Shown piece by piece: positions 45,800-59,236 of a DNA stretch of 64,000 nucleotides (positions are counted from its first letter, which is position 1; each line of letters opens with the position of its first letter). Under the pieces are notes generated by a model. It ran no database searches, was not told the DNA's origin, and saw only the letters and a list, made by a program, of their open reading frames with translations. The stretch is taken from the NCBI GenBank assembly GCA_020536535.1, contig JAHLWZ010000852.1, positions 1 through 64,000 on the forward strand, given 5' to 3'. This stretch comes from Pelomyxa schiedti. Taxonomy: Eukaryota; Evosea; Pelobiontida; Pelomyxidae. The position numbers were made by a program, and so were the translations under genes.

Positions 45800-47202
45800 T
45801 CAAGAGTCATCGAGGACTCTTGGTTTGGGAACATATTCTACACAGCGGGATGGGTCTGTTGGGTACCTTTGCTGACAAAAAGTCATCAATCGCTTGATAG
45901 ATTGTAGGTATTTCCTTGTCGTCTCGTCATTTAGAATGTCTAGTGTCACTGGGTTAAGATGGCATGAAAAACGGAAGGTTACATACGCGCAACAGACTTC
46001 GAGAAAATTTTTTCTCGGGCAGAACGTTCGTGGATACCAACCATGGTTACACCCATGGGCCATGGTGCATTGCCAATAGCCATTCCCAAGTAAGCATCGT
46101 TAGCTTTGACGTAGTCCCTTTCTTTGAGGAATTTGACAATATCGATTACAGGGATCAAAATATCATCTGCAACTGTCTGTCATGTGTTATTGGCCGATAA
46201 GCCATCACAGTTTAATGAAACCTTCGCATTGAGGAGGTCAAAGAATGGCAGAACGTTATTGTAGCACTGCTGAAAAGTGGCTGTGGCCAGTTTCCCTTGC
46301 GAAGATCGTCGTTCCGCTTCCGGTTTTTCAGCTAATTGTTCGTTCCAGTCATTCAGCAATTTCTGACGGGCATTGATTGTTTGCAGTAGTTGTGCCTAAA
46401 GATACCTTGAAGAAAACCATGATTTCTTCTTCTACAGTGGCACATTTATCAGGAATGACAAACGGAGCTCCACACTCATTTTCTTTTGGCTTCTTTGGTT
46501 CATCTCCCTGCTTTCAGTTAGGAAAGGTAAATAAAAGAGAAACGGGCATACAGTTTCCATGGCTCGGATAGATTTCAAAATCTCATTATCTGTGCCAGCT
46601 ACATACTCCATGGGCTCCCTCTTTTTGAGTGTGGGTTTGAAAGGTTTCAAAAAATAAGGTATATGCGAACCTCTTCTAACTTGTGCAGTCTATGTGCTCT
46701 CTGGTGGTCATCTTCTCCAAAAAGTGTAATTGGTTGGCCCCTCTGTCGAAGACGGGCCATAACTTCTCTAACAGGAAGGAGTAACTCGGGTCCTTCTGTC
46801 TCCTGCGGCAAGGGTTATTATTTTAAAAACAATGGTCTAAAGGTGCAACTTCTCTGAAATTTCAAGGTGAAAGAGTACTTGCCTGTTTCTCCTCGGGCTC
46901 ACTAACGCTCCGCAAAGTGTTTTGCACTCTCTCCCTCAGTAATTTTTGTTCCTGAAGAAAAGGAAACAAGTGTGAATTTGGTGGCAAAACAAGCACAATA
47001 CGTACAGCTTCTCGTTTTGCGTTCTGTTCCTCCAAGTACTTGCGCTCCCTCTCTCGTTCCAGATCTCCTCTTGTCATATACCGCTTCGACGCCGGGGGTT
47101 TAGTCTCCGTCTGTGAACGTCGCTTTCTCGCCACCTCGTCATGCAAACTACTAATGAGATCTCTCGGTATTGCCGCCGTTGCAGGTGAAGCCTTAGCTGC
47201 CA
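45800..47202 (-). CDS. PRPF18: Pre-mRNA-splicing factor PRP18
   Basis: Second-step splicing factor that acts in the spliceosome before exon ligation. The start [15 protein letters not shown] leads into a charged coiled helix ([20 protein letters not shown]). A PRP4-like/SFM motif exon follows ([20 protein letters not shown]), then an acidic linker. The PRP18 helical domain spans the last exons: [20 protein letters not shown] with [68 protein letters not shown] and [14 protein letters not shown], ending at 45800. The invariant loop [14 protein letters not shown] is intact. At least six introns. It shares a 257-bp divergent spacer with the RPC9-SET gene. Confidence 0.95.
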
Positions 47203-47459
47203 TCTCCAACACCCTTGTTTGTTTTTCGAAATGAAATGAATTTTCTCCTCTCAGATCAAGATAATTGATTTGCCTGCCAGTGGTGTGTTCGGTACCCCAA
47301 CGCGAAATTGTAACTAAGACCTGAGAAGAAATGCACGTGTGAGTGACCACTCTTGTTGTTGAAATCACCATCGTCTCCTTACATTTTTTTTTCTTCTCTT
47401 TCCCATCATCTGGTGTGGTTTCTGTTTTCTTTTTGTCAAGTGTGCAGGCCAACTGTGGC

Positions 47460-48866
47460 ATGGTCACAAACGTGGAATTACTACGAACTCTCGAGGAGGT
47501 TGTTTTCCTAACTTTCTATTCCATTTATATATATATATCACTTACTTTGTACGTTATGGGCTTGGATACTCACAAATTTTTTTTTTGTTTTATTTTATTT
47601 TTTGTATAGAAACGTGATTCTGGGGACCGTATGACCGAAATTGACAAGCACGTATGTTAGAAATAACTGTGGATGAATATAGAAAGTGTAGCTCCACTTA
47701 TGGTTATTTAGCTTCTTGGAATATTGAGGTCTATAGTTCCCACAGTGTTCCGCGGCCCTCAGGGATCAGAAATATGTCGAGAGTACCAAGCAGTTATGCA
47801 GTATCATAATTTGAAACCTCGCGAACAGCTTCAGCTATTCAATCATGCACCTTCCATGGATCTTGAATTGTATTTGGTAGAGAATCTCGTGTGGGTATTT
47901 GTCTCACTTTATGTAACAGATGATTGAAAATTGTGCAGCTCGCTTCCCCGGCTCTGCAGTTACCAACCTTTTGGTGGACCTTACTCAAGCTCTCGCTGGA
48001 AAAAGGCCTTCAGAACGATATAAAAGCCAGGTAACCTTGCCTGTGTTGAGCACCACAGCGTCATCTACATCCATGGACACGCCTCTACCTGAATCACCGG
48101 AAATGTGGCACGGCATTCGAAGGCTCAGGTATATGGAATTATACTATTTAACAGTAGACACAAGATTTAAACAAACAAAAGCAAGAATGATTGGGGCACT
48201 ACCACTCCCCCCACAGAGGACACGTGTAAATTCATTCCGACTGGAGTGCATCCTGCTGAAATGCAACCGCTAGCAAAATGCAGTGTCACCGAATTCTTTC
48301 CCGACTCAGACTTCGAGATAAAACTTACGGAACACACAGTAAAATGCCACACAAAAAAATCTTCACTAATAGCATAGGGATATGGTTTGTTTACCCGGAA
48401 AGACTTGCCTGCAGGGAAACCGATCATTCCTTTCTGTGGCCAAGTGACTGTCAATTCCCCACACAACATGTACACAGCAAGAATGGTTATTGATACTCCC
48501 ACTGCACCACTATGCTTTTTCATTGACGCTGAACGGACTGGAGGTGTGGCCCGCTTTATCAACCATGCGTGTGAAGGCAAAAACAATGTTTCCACATGTG
48601 TTCTGTGGGTCACTGAGTGGAACGAACCAGCCTTGATAGTGTGTTCCCGCTGTGAAATTCCCGCAAACACTGAGATTCTGTTGGACTACAGTGTCACCAT
48701 CATCAGTGATAACCCCAAAGATCAGAGCATTCCTTGCCAGTGTGGTTCTGTAAGCTGCAAAAAGACCTTATGCCCCACAACTAGTGCATCTCTACCACAA
48801 GCCCAAACTCAAGTTTCCATTCCTCCCCCAACTCACAAACACCATCACCACAAAAGAAGGCTCTGA
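47460..48866 (+). CDS. RPC9-like Pol III subunit fused to a SET domain
   Basis: The N-terminal ~130 residues match RPC9/CRCP, the RPB4-like stalk subunit of RNA polymerase III: MVTNVELLRTLEE, IDKHLLGILRSIVP, EICREYQAVMQYHNLKPREQ, LQLFNHAPSMDLELYLMIE. No stop follows. The frame stays open through KSQVTLPVLSTTASS to GIRRLS, and an intron from 48129 to about 48182 and another of ~52 bp (48341-48392) join in phase to a SET methyltransferase domain: GYGLFTRKDLPAGKPI, RFINHACEGKNN (the NHxC-type motif), ILLDYSV, and a post-SET cysteine set CQCGSVSCKKTLC. It ends in a His/Lys tail at 48866. The SET substrate cannot be read from the sequence. If transcripts show a stop between the parts, these are two genes about 100 bp apart. 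Confidence 0.8.
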
Positions 48867-48922
48867 AGGGAAAAACCCTGCCAGTCCCAACAAACAAAAG
48901 TACTTTTCCTTTTTTTTTTTGC

Positions 48923-51900
48923 TTAGGTCTGGAAGTAGGTGTGTGATTTTTGTGCCGTGGCAATGAGGTGATTGAGGAGGGTATAGCCAGAAATAGCATG
49001 CTGGTCCCCATTGGTTAAAACGGAGCCTCCGGATGTGTGTCTTAACAAGTTTTCACTTGCAACTACTATGCACTTCTATAGGGAATGATAAGGAAACACA
49101 GTCACTGTGACTAGAGATACCTGTTTGGCTCGGGTCACAGCTACATTGAGCCGTTGCTTGTTGTAAATGAAATTCAGTTCCCCAGTACATACACTGGGGA
49201 AAACATAGTCCACAATTACAACATCCCTTTCTTGGCCCTGGACCTTCTCTACAGTGTTAACGGAATTCTGTATATCGATTCCAGATTGAAATAACGGTGC
49301 TGTGAGGTTTTGTCCAAAGCAAGGACATAATTTTTGAAGAACGGCAAGCCTCTGTATGTGCTTTGGTGTCACAACAAATAGAGTGTTTCTCCAGAAGGTG
49401 GAGTCCGGTACCTGAAAAGTTATTAGTATAAGGGCACACAGGTTGTCATACTGTTGTATTGTTACGTAAAAATGAACATAAGTCTGCGATCAATTTCACG
49501 CCAACAGTTTCTTGCCTTTAAATTGTGAGAGCATCCTCCAAGAAAAGGAAGCAGTTACTTAACCACAATGAAAACAAAGGCGAAATCAGGGTTCAGGGCA
49601 TTCTGAATAATCGTTCCTTGCTTTTGCAGTAAAGCTGGGTCCAGAATGCGCAATCTCTGAGAGGCAATCTGTAGGCGTTGGTATCTTAGTGGCCATGGAA
49701 AGGAAAAACCTCTTGCGTTGCTGGGTGAAAGGGGTTTGTGGGGTTTCGATACAGCATGGACGCCATAATGTCACACAATTGGGTACACATTCTAGTTGTT
49801 TCTGAGAAAATAAATTGACATGATTATAAACACCTCCAAGACTCTGTAAGCATACTGGAGAAGCTACAACTGCAATTCATTAAAGAGGAGAAGGGGAAAA
49901 AAGGTGTTACCTCTGGTCAGAGGCTTGGAAATAACCAAAAAGTGACGAATCCAGTCTCCCCCATGGGGATCCTTTCCTCTCTTCAGGTATGAGCCGTGAA
50001 AGAGTTGGGGATAGAACAAAACTCACTAATGAGTATTCAGTAAAGTTGCCGAAAGAAAAGCAATTGTGACACCTCGTTTAACAGGTCCCAGTTGGTTCTC
50101 ATCCCCAAAGAGCAATAGTCGTCCACTTGGTTTGAGATAACACATTGGTATACTGAGTTCAGGAAGAGTGCTCTGTGTGGCTTCATCCCAAAGAATGACA
50201 TCAGCCTCCAGAATGTGAGTAACATGATGGACAGGCGTTACGTTACTACCATCGGTGGTTTTGTCATTTCCTTGAAGTGTCTGATTTGCCACACAGTCCC
50301 ACCAATTACAGCAAACTTGGCGTTGGAAAGGAAGTTAAACACAGTGCACATCTCCCCGTGCTTGCATGTGGGGTAATTCAAACACCTTAGGTGCTTGCCA
50401 TCTTTTTCCAATCGACCAATACAAAACGGTTCGTTACTAGATCCATCTCTCAGGATTGGTAATGAGAAGAAGGTCATACTCTTGTTGTCGGTTCAGCTGT
50501 GATAGCGATTGGAGCAGAGTTGAGATACTGGTATTGGTGAAGCAAACAGCAAGAGCTAAAAATCTATCCTTGCCGGATCTTATTGCCTGGCGCATCATTA
50601 ACAGAGCAGTTGCCGCGATAACACGTGATTTGCCAGATCCAGGGGGCCCCCACACAAGATGAAGGTGTTGGTCAAAACACTTTTTCACCACCTTGGTTGG
50701 TTAGACACAGCAGCGAATATCATGCCTAGTACCTTTGACTGTTCAACTGTAAGAAGAGACGCAGGAAGGGGTTCTGGAGGAAATTGCAGTAGTGTGTCAG
50801 GTTTAAAACTCTGAAAGAGTTCCATTGTCATGAGGAGTGTAAAAATGGGAAAATAATGAACACACAGAGAGAGCCCAATCTATCGGATTGTGTATAACAT
50901 TTAGAAAAAGAGAGGGCTTGCCATAAAGCTGAAGATGTGTATAAAGCATTGGAGAAGTTACATCTTGGTTGGCAGTGCACAAGAGATAATGAGCACCTTT
51001 CACGGAATTAAACACATAGGCTGTGGAGAAATACTACCTGGTTTTACAGTCGTAGATGCCATTATGGACAGAGCTAACACAAGATTCCCACCTTCTGATA
51101 CTGTCCAGGTTAAGTACTTCTTAGGGGAGGGATGACCTACAGCGTGTGGATTCCACTCGCACTAAAATATTACTGAATGCCCTGTTCTTGGAAAAAAGAG
51201 CTCCAAACTCATTCGTAGTGAACAGTTTCTTCTGGGCTGCGCTCCGTGCGCCGTTCGCTTCCTTATTACCACAAGAGCAGTCCCCGCAACAGTGACAGTA
51301 GGAGTGGGTACTTTTCGAGCAAGTGCACTCAACTAGAAGATTAAATACTTCTCTCTCAATACGTGACATGTATTGAGTGAAGTGTGGCCCATCAGCGGAA
51401 GTCATTACTGTAGTGAAGATAGCTTTTGATATCTGGTAGGTGTTGGAGGGAAACAGAGTGAAGATGAAAGTTGACAGGTATTTCTGGCCTAGGTTGGTCT
51501 TCAGGTAACGCAGCACTGCAAGTAACTACAACACAGGACTTCTTTCTGCAAAAAAAATTAGACAAGTTGTGTACAAATGTTGGGTACTCTTCTTGGTATT
51601 CGAGGGAATGAGATCTCACAAATCTCTGTTTTTCAGCAAAGTCATAGCATTCTTGCTGGAGGAGATACAAAAAGCGTGGAATATAACCAGAGCCAGCTTT
51701 ATGTATCAGAGGCCACTTAAACAATGGTGGACGAGGGAGCAATCTGGGAGGTTGGTTATGCAACGGAATCGAGAGAATTATACCTTGAATGTACTTCAGA
51801 GCCCTCTAATGTGTGTCGCAGTCCATTTAGAACCTCAAACGTGGACATGATTTTTTTCTTCATCCACTGTTCTCGAACTTCTTCTGAGAACTCTTTTGAT

Positions 51901-54900
51901 GATGAGACGGAAATTGGTGTGCAGAAGAAGGCACACTTGTGGAGGTTTGTGAGAGGTAAAATTCGGCTACCATCTCTGTGTCAAGTGACTCGAGAGGAGA
52001 GATGTCAGACATTAATTTATAAATTTCTTCTCTTAGCGCAGCTCCTCTATTCTGCTGAGTAAGAGTGATACAATACGATAGCTTTACTAACTGTGTAAGA
52101 GCAGCACAGTAGTCTCCTAATGTAGCATCATAAAAAAGAGGAAGTGCCAGATGGCGATCGACTTCGGATTTCAGGACTACAACCCGTAAGGGTGTACAAG
52201 AAGATAAGTCAGGCTGTTGGATAACGTTACCAAGGTTCTAAAGTAATTGTGAATAACCTGAAGTGGAGCATGTAAAAGAAGCCCGTCTGGAAAAAGAGTT
52301 GCCAAAAGCCTGGAAGCTTGTTTCGAAAAATCCTAGATGTGAAGTATCAGCATATGAGAACAAGAGAGAAATTCGACTGTACATTGAAATCTTGTTCAAC
52401 GTCAGGCGAAACCACATCTGAGTCCAGAGTTGCCACAACACTCGTGACATTGGGAGTTGCGTTCTCGTTACCAGAAGGCGGTGCAGTGGTTACTACCGCT
52501 TCTTGAGATGAGGGCAAGGCAAGAATAGGGCTGCTATCCACATAACTTGGCAACTGGTGCGCAATATGCATACTTTCAGTACTTGGTTCTGGTGCCGCCT
52601 TCATGGTTTTCGTGGAATCTTTTTTTTTTCTTGCAGTCGTTTTCCTTGTACTCGTGGGGGTAGATTCGCCAATTGGTTGAGTATTAGGTGACTCTTCTGA
52701 TGATTGCACATCTCTTTGTTTGAGTTGTGCTGCAAGCTTAGATTGGGAACGTGTCACCGCTCCAGCTGAGCGTATTTTTGCAGGATCGATATCATCCTTT
52801 TCCTTCAGAGTATATTCAAAAGTTTACAAAGGAAAACAGGGTGGAATTACATGAGAGTTGTTTGTGGCTTCCAGATTAACAGCTCCAAAATCTTCAATCA
52901 GCTTGGGAATACCGTCATCTTGTTCTGCTTTAGATCGTCTTCTATTTGAGGGGCTCTGCTGCGGGAGTGGGAGACCAGAAGGGGAGGAGAAAAGGGGAGA
53001 AGGGGGAGGAAGCACTGCAGGAGATGGTGGAACAATTGAGGGGGTTGGAGGTGCAACTGGTGAGGATGGTGAAAGTATTGACGATGGGGACTTCATATAC
53101 CGAGAGGTTTTAGATGACGTCCTTTTCTTGTCTACCATGCAGTTTAAAATTTTTAACAAAAAGTGCTGCAGTGATCTCTACCTGGTGCTTTCTTCATTGG
53201 TGTAATGAAAGCCGTGGAACTAGCAGCACTGGCACTTATGTTCTGTGAGAACACACCAATACAATTTACAAAGAAGTACATTGGCTCAGTAGATTCAAAA
53301 GACGGGGGTATTTTCCATGCATTACTCAGAAGGATTGCTTTAAACGCATTAAGTTCAATCTGGAACATCAAAGTAAATTCTGAGTCAAAAGGTCATGGTG
53401 AAAATTACCTGGTCCCAGATGTAAATTTGTGTGTGCACTCTCTGCTGCCAAGGAAGAGGTTCATTATAGGCAGATACCTTGTCTAGAACACAGTACACGG
53501 CAGTGATAAGGTTACATTGTAATTCGCTGTTTACCTCCGGCGGAACAACGTTTGTATCTTGAAGTTCAGATAAGTAATTGAACATCTGGCCTGTAATGTG
53601 AAAAGTTACCTGCTAGTACGTTTGTAAGTATTACAGAGGTTGCAGAAACTTCATGGAACCACTTCAGATGTGATGATGCCGGGGTGTCAAGGTGAAAGAG
53701 TGGGGAGAGAATTTGCTGAAAGATAAGGGTTGGTGATAATTCCTTCGGCCCCCTAAATGTCGTTGGGGTAAAGTAATGTCAAAATTATCTAACCTTTGCC
53801 TGTTAAATATACCCATGCCCCAAGATAACAGGGAAAGTCTATGATAGTCAAAAGTAAGTCCTATCACAACTGCCAGGTTCTCACAGGCAGGGAGTGTGGA
53901 GGATCCAAGATGCGCAGGGCCCAGTACAACGACCCGACGTTCATTAAACGACTTCAGACGAGATGAAACGCTCTCAATTGGCATACAATCTGAGATGCAC
54001 CTCTTACCAAAGTTGGGTGACGACCTCAGGTAATGTTATTAAGGTAGATTTTGGTACTAGAAAACATCAATTCCGCCAAAGAGTTTTGGCATTCCGGGAC
54101 AGTAAGCAGTAGGCAATTCTCTTCAAGAATGTCTCGAACTTCAGCATCAATACCGTTTATCAGGAAGACTGACTGGATTTCTGGTCAATGGGAAGAAAAC
54201 AATCAAATGGGAGACCTTTTCTTCCTGTGCACGTCTTCAAGACTAAGTTAAAAAGGTTGAGAAAAACTTGGAAGGTACCTTACACAATACTCCGAGTAAA
54301 CACAGCTCTTGCATGCTGAAAGAAGACAGGACTCTACTTGGTCAAATGAACTGGTGGCTACCTGAGCCAGCCTAGCTACATGTGGCAGGAGAGTCTGAAT
54401 AATATACATCCGTGCAGATGTAAGATGAACAAGTGAAAAGGTATTCTCTCCAGAAAGCCATATCCCCCCTGAGGTAGTATTTACCAAGAGTGGGATATCC
54501 TTTTCCTAGGGATGATGAATTAATAGTTTCACCCATATGAGGCACACCTGGCAAGTTGCTTCAAGGATCATTGTATACAAGCTGAGTTGTAAATTATATG
54601 CGGCTTTTGTGTGTGGAGAGGCTTTAGCGTCTTTTGGGGGTGAGATTTGTAGAGTAGCAACACACTAATACCAATGATAAACGCTTCCCTTCCATTGCTC
54701 GACCCTGTACTATGTCAAATCAAAGGATATATCTAATAAGCAGGGATACATACTACGGATTTCTATGAGGTCAGGATAACATCTGGAGAATGACAAAACT
54801 GAAGACTGAGGGAAATTTAAAAAGGATGCTCTAAAAGTTGAATTCACAAGTAAGCAAGCCTGATAAATGAACACCCTAAAAAAGTGATAAGAAATCAAAT

Positions 54901-56183
54901 AGAGGAAGGCAAGGGTTTACCTCTTTCCCTCTACAGGCTCTACAGTACGTAGAAGGTTGATAGTCTCAGAGGGCGTGAATTTGTTGTTTGGAGGTGCTGG
55001 CTGATGCACAATGTCACCGCGCTGACAAATCATACTTATGAGCTTGCTCTCCCACTCAAATCCACTGTTGATGTAATAGCGTGACATAGGACTCACTAGA
55101 AGGAAAGGGGGAGCATTTTTCACCTTAGTTTTACTCAATTCTTACAATTGTAAAGGTTATGTTACATGTTCCAGGATATCCGCGATGTATTACTACTTCT
55201 GATGTGCAAGAGCTGCTTAATGCATTTGGAGCACTGAGGCTGTGGGCATATGGGTCCATGGTCAGCTGTATTCTTTTGTGGTGAGGATCGTCCATAGTTA
55301 CCCAATATACCTGAAGTGCTTGTTACAGAGAAGAATGTAACTGGGTAGGCTCTTAGCAGCACCAGTTTCCAGTATGCTGGCATTAAGTGGATCCAGAGGA
55401 AGCACTTTGGCTCCAGAAGAAGTTTGGAAAAACCATGTTGCTCTGTGAAGGTGGAACTGATTTGAAGAGTGAACCTAAAGTATAGGAGAGAAGAACTCAC
55501 ATAGAGATGAGTGTCCGAAAAACTGAATGTAATGAACATTTTCCCCACGTCGACTGTACAAACAGCCTTTCCTTCTGGGGTGTCAAATTCACTGACTGCT
55601 ACTCCTGCTCTGTCAAACTGATATAAGACTTCCAAAGCTGACGCTTGCACAGAGGGAAACGAAACCCCACAGCAACAAATATCAGAGCACTTCTCTGGAT
55701 CCAGGCAAGGGTTTTTTTGCTTCCACCACTTATAGCAAAAAGCACCAACAGATGAAATTGTGAACTTATGATGCCCGGTTTGAGATAAAGTTTCTTGACT
55801 TGGATTTGGAGGTACTCCCTAGGAGAAGCAAGATAGAATAAGATATCAATAGTCACCATTGCAATGCATACCTCTTCGAACGAAAAATACCATCTAGCAG
55901 ATTGCACACCACTTGGGTCACCACTTCTTGATGTTGCACTCAATACCAAAAACCTACACATTTCTCATTACTTTTGTTTTTGAAAAAAAAAAAAAAAAAA
56001 AAAGAAAGATTTCACGAGATAGGGAAACCTGTCGCAGTTTGACAAAGTGAAATAGGACATCAACATGGATGGGCTGACCCGAAACTGCACCGACGACTTG
56101 GACGATGACGTCAATGCCGAAACACGAAGCACCCTCTCAGATTCCGTCATTGTTGTCGTTTCGCAGCACCTGCCCTCCTGCAT
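48923..56183 (-). CDS. Large SF1 (UPF1/SEN1-like) helicase
   Basis: A very long minus-strand gene of about 25-30 exons. The C-terminal third is a superfamily-1 RNA/DNA helicase: HLVWGPPGSGKSRVIAAT (Walker A) at about 50660, ADVILWDEATQSTLPEL (motif II DEAxQ), LLLFGDENQLGPV (motif III), VEKVQGQERDVVIVDY (motif V) and RLNVAVTRAK (motif VI). It ends TAQKSHTYFQT at 48923. Between 53137 and 52350 lies a disordered Ser/Pro/Lys-rich region with KKRTSSKTSRYMKSPSS. An intron at about 53138-53187 joins this in phase (KKAP-D-KKRTSS) to upstream helical exons that reach MQEGRCCETTTMTESERV at 56183. That N-terminal 3 kb has no recognised domain. I treat it as one gene; a separate upstream gene is possible. 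It converges with the SET gene, with 56 bp between stops. Confidence 0.68.
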
Positions 56184-56371
56184 CTTGCCCTTGACGTTCT
56201 TGTAATTTTATGATTTGGGCCGGTCTGATTTCTGTGAACTTCCTTCCTCAAGTCTGGAAGCCCACAACCTCGGAAACGGTCCCGCCTTTGCCACCAAGGA
56301 CACTCAGGAATATTCAAAATCATCAAAAAGTCTTTCTACAAAACTTCATTTGATGGAATGGTTCACCTTCC

Positions 56372-57255
56372 TCAAACCAAGCCAAGTGATGAGTGGACAC
56401 TCAGGACTCGACGACAGAGCTCTGTGAAGGCTAGACTTACATTGTCACCTGTCAGAGCACTGCACCTTTTGAATAGCAGGATCCCTTCTTTTTGCAGAAA
56501 TACATTGACTTCTTCATCGCTTGTGCCATCTCTGTTCAAGTCGGTTTTGTTTGCCACAATCATTGGAACTATCCTTTTTGGAGCATGTTCTTTCATCATT
56601 TTATACCAGTCCTTCGCCTGATCAAAGGATTCCTGAATCTAAGTTAGCAAGAAAAAATACCAAAAATTAACTTGAACCTTCTCCGTTGTGTCATAAACTA
56701 CAGAAAAATATCCGGCAAATGTGAGTAGTTAACTCATGTTAGAGTAGAGAGGGAACGCACCAAGCATAACGCCATGAGCACCTTTGGAACATTTTAATGT
56801 TAAACAGTTAGTGATGGAATACCTCTGAAGTAACTTGGGACCAATGAATGGTACCTTTCTGTTTGGCTTTAATAAGGGTGATTAATGCAAGCTGCTTAAC
56901 CTTGGCCGGCAGTGTCCCATATCTACATTTTGTGAGTTGGCAAAACGAAACAAATGTGCTGTACACTCAATTTCCGGTTCACACCATCGATCTGGAAGTC
57001 TGTCAACTCAAATGAATTTCTGGAAGGTGAATTTGTATGCGTTACGAGTCTAAAGGTGAGAACTTGAACACACGCAACAGTTACAGGGGTGGCAGTGGTG
57101 AAGGAGTTTTGGGTCAACCGATGCAAGAGAGATGATTTCCCCCCACCCGAAGGCCCCAGCATTACAATTCTAATTGAGTCTTGTGGACTTCGTGAAGTTA
57201 TCAGCGGCCGCGGCGGGGCCGCAGCAGAAGTACGGCCACACCCTCCGTTTCCCAT
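56372..57255 (-). CDS. Rab-like GTPase with N-myristoylation-type start
   Basis: Small GTPase of the Rab family. The start MGNGGCGRTSAAAPPR has Gly2 and a nearby Cys, a classic myristoylation/palmitoylation context. The P-loop is GPSGGGKSS, the WDTAGQ motif is on its own short exon near 56900-56925, followed by YFRGAHGVML, a QESFDQAKDWYK helix, G4 ANKTD and G5 CSALTG (Ala-Leu in place of Ala-Lys). The C-terminus SVHSSLGLV has no cysteine, so there is no prenylation site. In plants the Rab5 relative ARA6 is anchored in the same manner. About five exons. It pairs with the very similar gene at 59237-60118. Its ATG is only 92 bp from the divergent gene at 57347. Confidence 0.88.
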
Positions 57256-57346
57256 TTCAGTTTTTTCAAAAAGAATGGTGGTGCAGTTCGGGGAAGAGAA
57301 TCAACAATTTGCCCAATTTGGTGGAAAAACCAAAAACACAAGGAGA

Positions 57347-58581
57347 ATGGGAAACGACAACAGCATCGCCATAGACAATACCACTACCTATGCGCTCCAT
57401 GTCATCATCATGCAAGTGGGACCCTTGCTTGACGCCATTGTCCCCAAGGAAAGCATGCTGCGAATCGACTGCAAGGCTCGTGTTTTGTAAGTGCACAACA
57501 ACCATATTTCCCGCAAGCTCTTTTCCACGGCACTAAAAGCACACACGCGCAGCTTCACCGTTGCAGTGTCCAAGGCCCCAGCGGACCCCACGCCCGTCAG
57601 AATAACCAACTGGGACGTCGCCAAGCCCATCGTCCTGGTGACCTCTGGCACCGTCCTAGCCGCCGCCACTGGCTGTGTCCTCCTGTCCCCCCTCAGGGTC
57701 ACAGTAGGTTGCGGGGCTGCGGTGCTCGGCCTGGGCGTCACCTCCGCAGCGGCGACCACCTGCGCAGTGAACGCGAGGCTGGCGCGCCGCGACTTTGGCT
57801 GCATGTCGGCAAACTGCAGCCTTCTGGCCGGGTACATGAACCAGGAGGAGTGGAACGATGCGAGAGAGCTGCAAGAGGCTTTCGTATCTAGTGCGGGAAA
57901 AACTATGTTCCGTGTGGGGGCGAAGACTAAAGTTCACCTCCCTAGATTGTCAGCCCAACACTTCGTGGGAGGATCTTAATCACCATCTTGTCCATTTGGA
58001 TGCCATTTTCAAAGCCAAAGGCATAGAGCAAGTAAGCAAATCTCTCGGTGCTGTCAGTAACAACAACTGTAGAGTGAAATCGATGAACTTATGAGAGAAG
58101 TGCAGTATCACTTCTTCGATTCTTGTTACGACATACTTGTTATTCCTGATGTAGCCAAATTCCCAGAGAAAAAACCCACAATACACAGGGGGATGATGAT
58201 AATTTCAGAGTCGCGGTGAGAAATGGAAAAGATAAAGCTCTTCTTAGTGTTTCTGATGATTCGTGTACCCCCGCTGTTCCTCCTGTTTGAAATGACTTTT
58301 GTTACCCGAAAATGCAGGGGACTACCTACAGGAATTCACACGAGAACTTGAAGCAATCTCAAAAGCTCGGAGCCCTCATATGATTCTAAGATGTGTTGAG
58401 AACGCGGAATCAGTACTGGCCGGCTATTGGAGAAAATTCAAAAGCCCAACAGAACCCACCCCACCGGAAGGTCCGATGCTGTAATTGCCCCAAGTCTAAT
58501 TCTTGTTTTCTTTAGCTCTAGCAGAATGGATGGAACTTGGCTTATATCAGGCGAATATACTGAATATGCACTCTATCCTTA
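57347..58581 (+). CDS. Predicted two-helix membrane protein, unknown
   Basis: No family was recognised. The first exon (57347-57487) starts MGNDNSIAIDN, again with Gly2, and encodes a small beta-like segment. An intron (57488-57554) joins in phase (KARVF-FTVAVSKA) to a GC-rich exon with two hydrophobic helices (IVLVTSGTVLAAATGCVLL and VGCGAAVLGLGVTSAAATT). A 40-bp intron (57914-57953) leads to PNTSWEDLNHHLVHLDAIF, and the next exon gives IDELMREVQYHFFDSCYDIL. A later exon (about 58316-58483) encodes helical DYLQEFTRELEAISKARS and SVLAGYWRKF. The join between 58200 and 58316 is not settled, nor is the final stop (58581 or the ORF stop at 58484). Confidence 0.55.
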
Positions 58582-59236
58582 ACTACCTTGCTCGTTTTCA
58601 GGAAGCCCTTCCGGACCACTTGTATGCCAATCAATCATCCCGTACAACTGATCTTTAAAAAGGCAATATCTGTATCGAACCCTCGCAGGAATGGTGGGGG
58701 TCATCGAACGTGTGTTTCCCAGTTTACCGACACAAAAACTAAATAGGGCACCAAAAAGAAAGGGCAACAGGAGGAAGGTCATACAAATACCTTGGCATTG
58801 GGACGCGGCCCTGTTATGCAACCAAGTATGGTGTTTATGCCAATGGGAAGACCACTGTACATGTGGAAGAAGATGTCAATGGTTTCTTGGTGTTACGAAC
58901 TTCCCATGATGTATCTTGATTGTATTATAAACCATTGTTTGGTTGGAAGAGGAAACCAACAACTTGTTACAAAAAAAAAAAAAAAAAAAAAAAAGGAATA
59001 GTTTGGGCATTTGTGAAGAGTCCTCTTCTCCAGAAAAGTGCTGGTATTACATGATTTGTTGTGTTGTTGTTATTTCAATAGGATCAGGAGGCTTCTTATT
59101 TGTGGTGGGGTAGTAATTCACCCACGATTGCCATCTCTAGCAGTCCTGCCAATGCACAGAGCCACCTTTCCTGAGTGACTTTGAGTGGTAGGCCCAATTT
59201 TATTATAGGGATCATACAAGCTACAACTCCTTGATT
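58582..59236. other. Possible extra exons, poly(A) tract and spacer
   Basis: The plus strand from about 58600 to 58917 has coding-like pieces (SGPLVCQSIIPYN; then TKYGVYANGKTTVHVEEDV and NGFLVLRTSHDVS with a stop at 58917) that may be the true 3' end of the gene at 57347 or a small separate gene. I could not join them with confidence. A run of 24 A residues occupies 58971-58994. The rest up to 59236 shows no gene. Confidence 0.35.
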
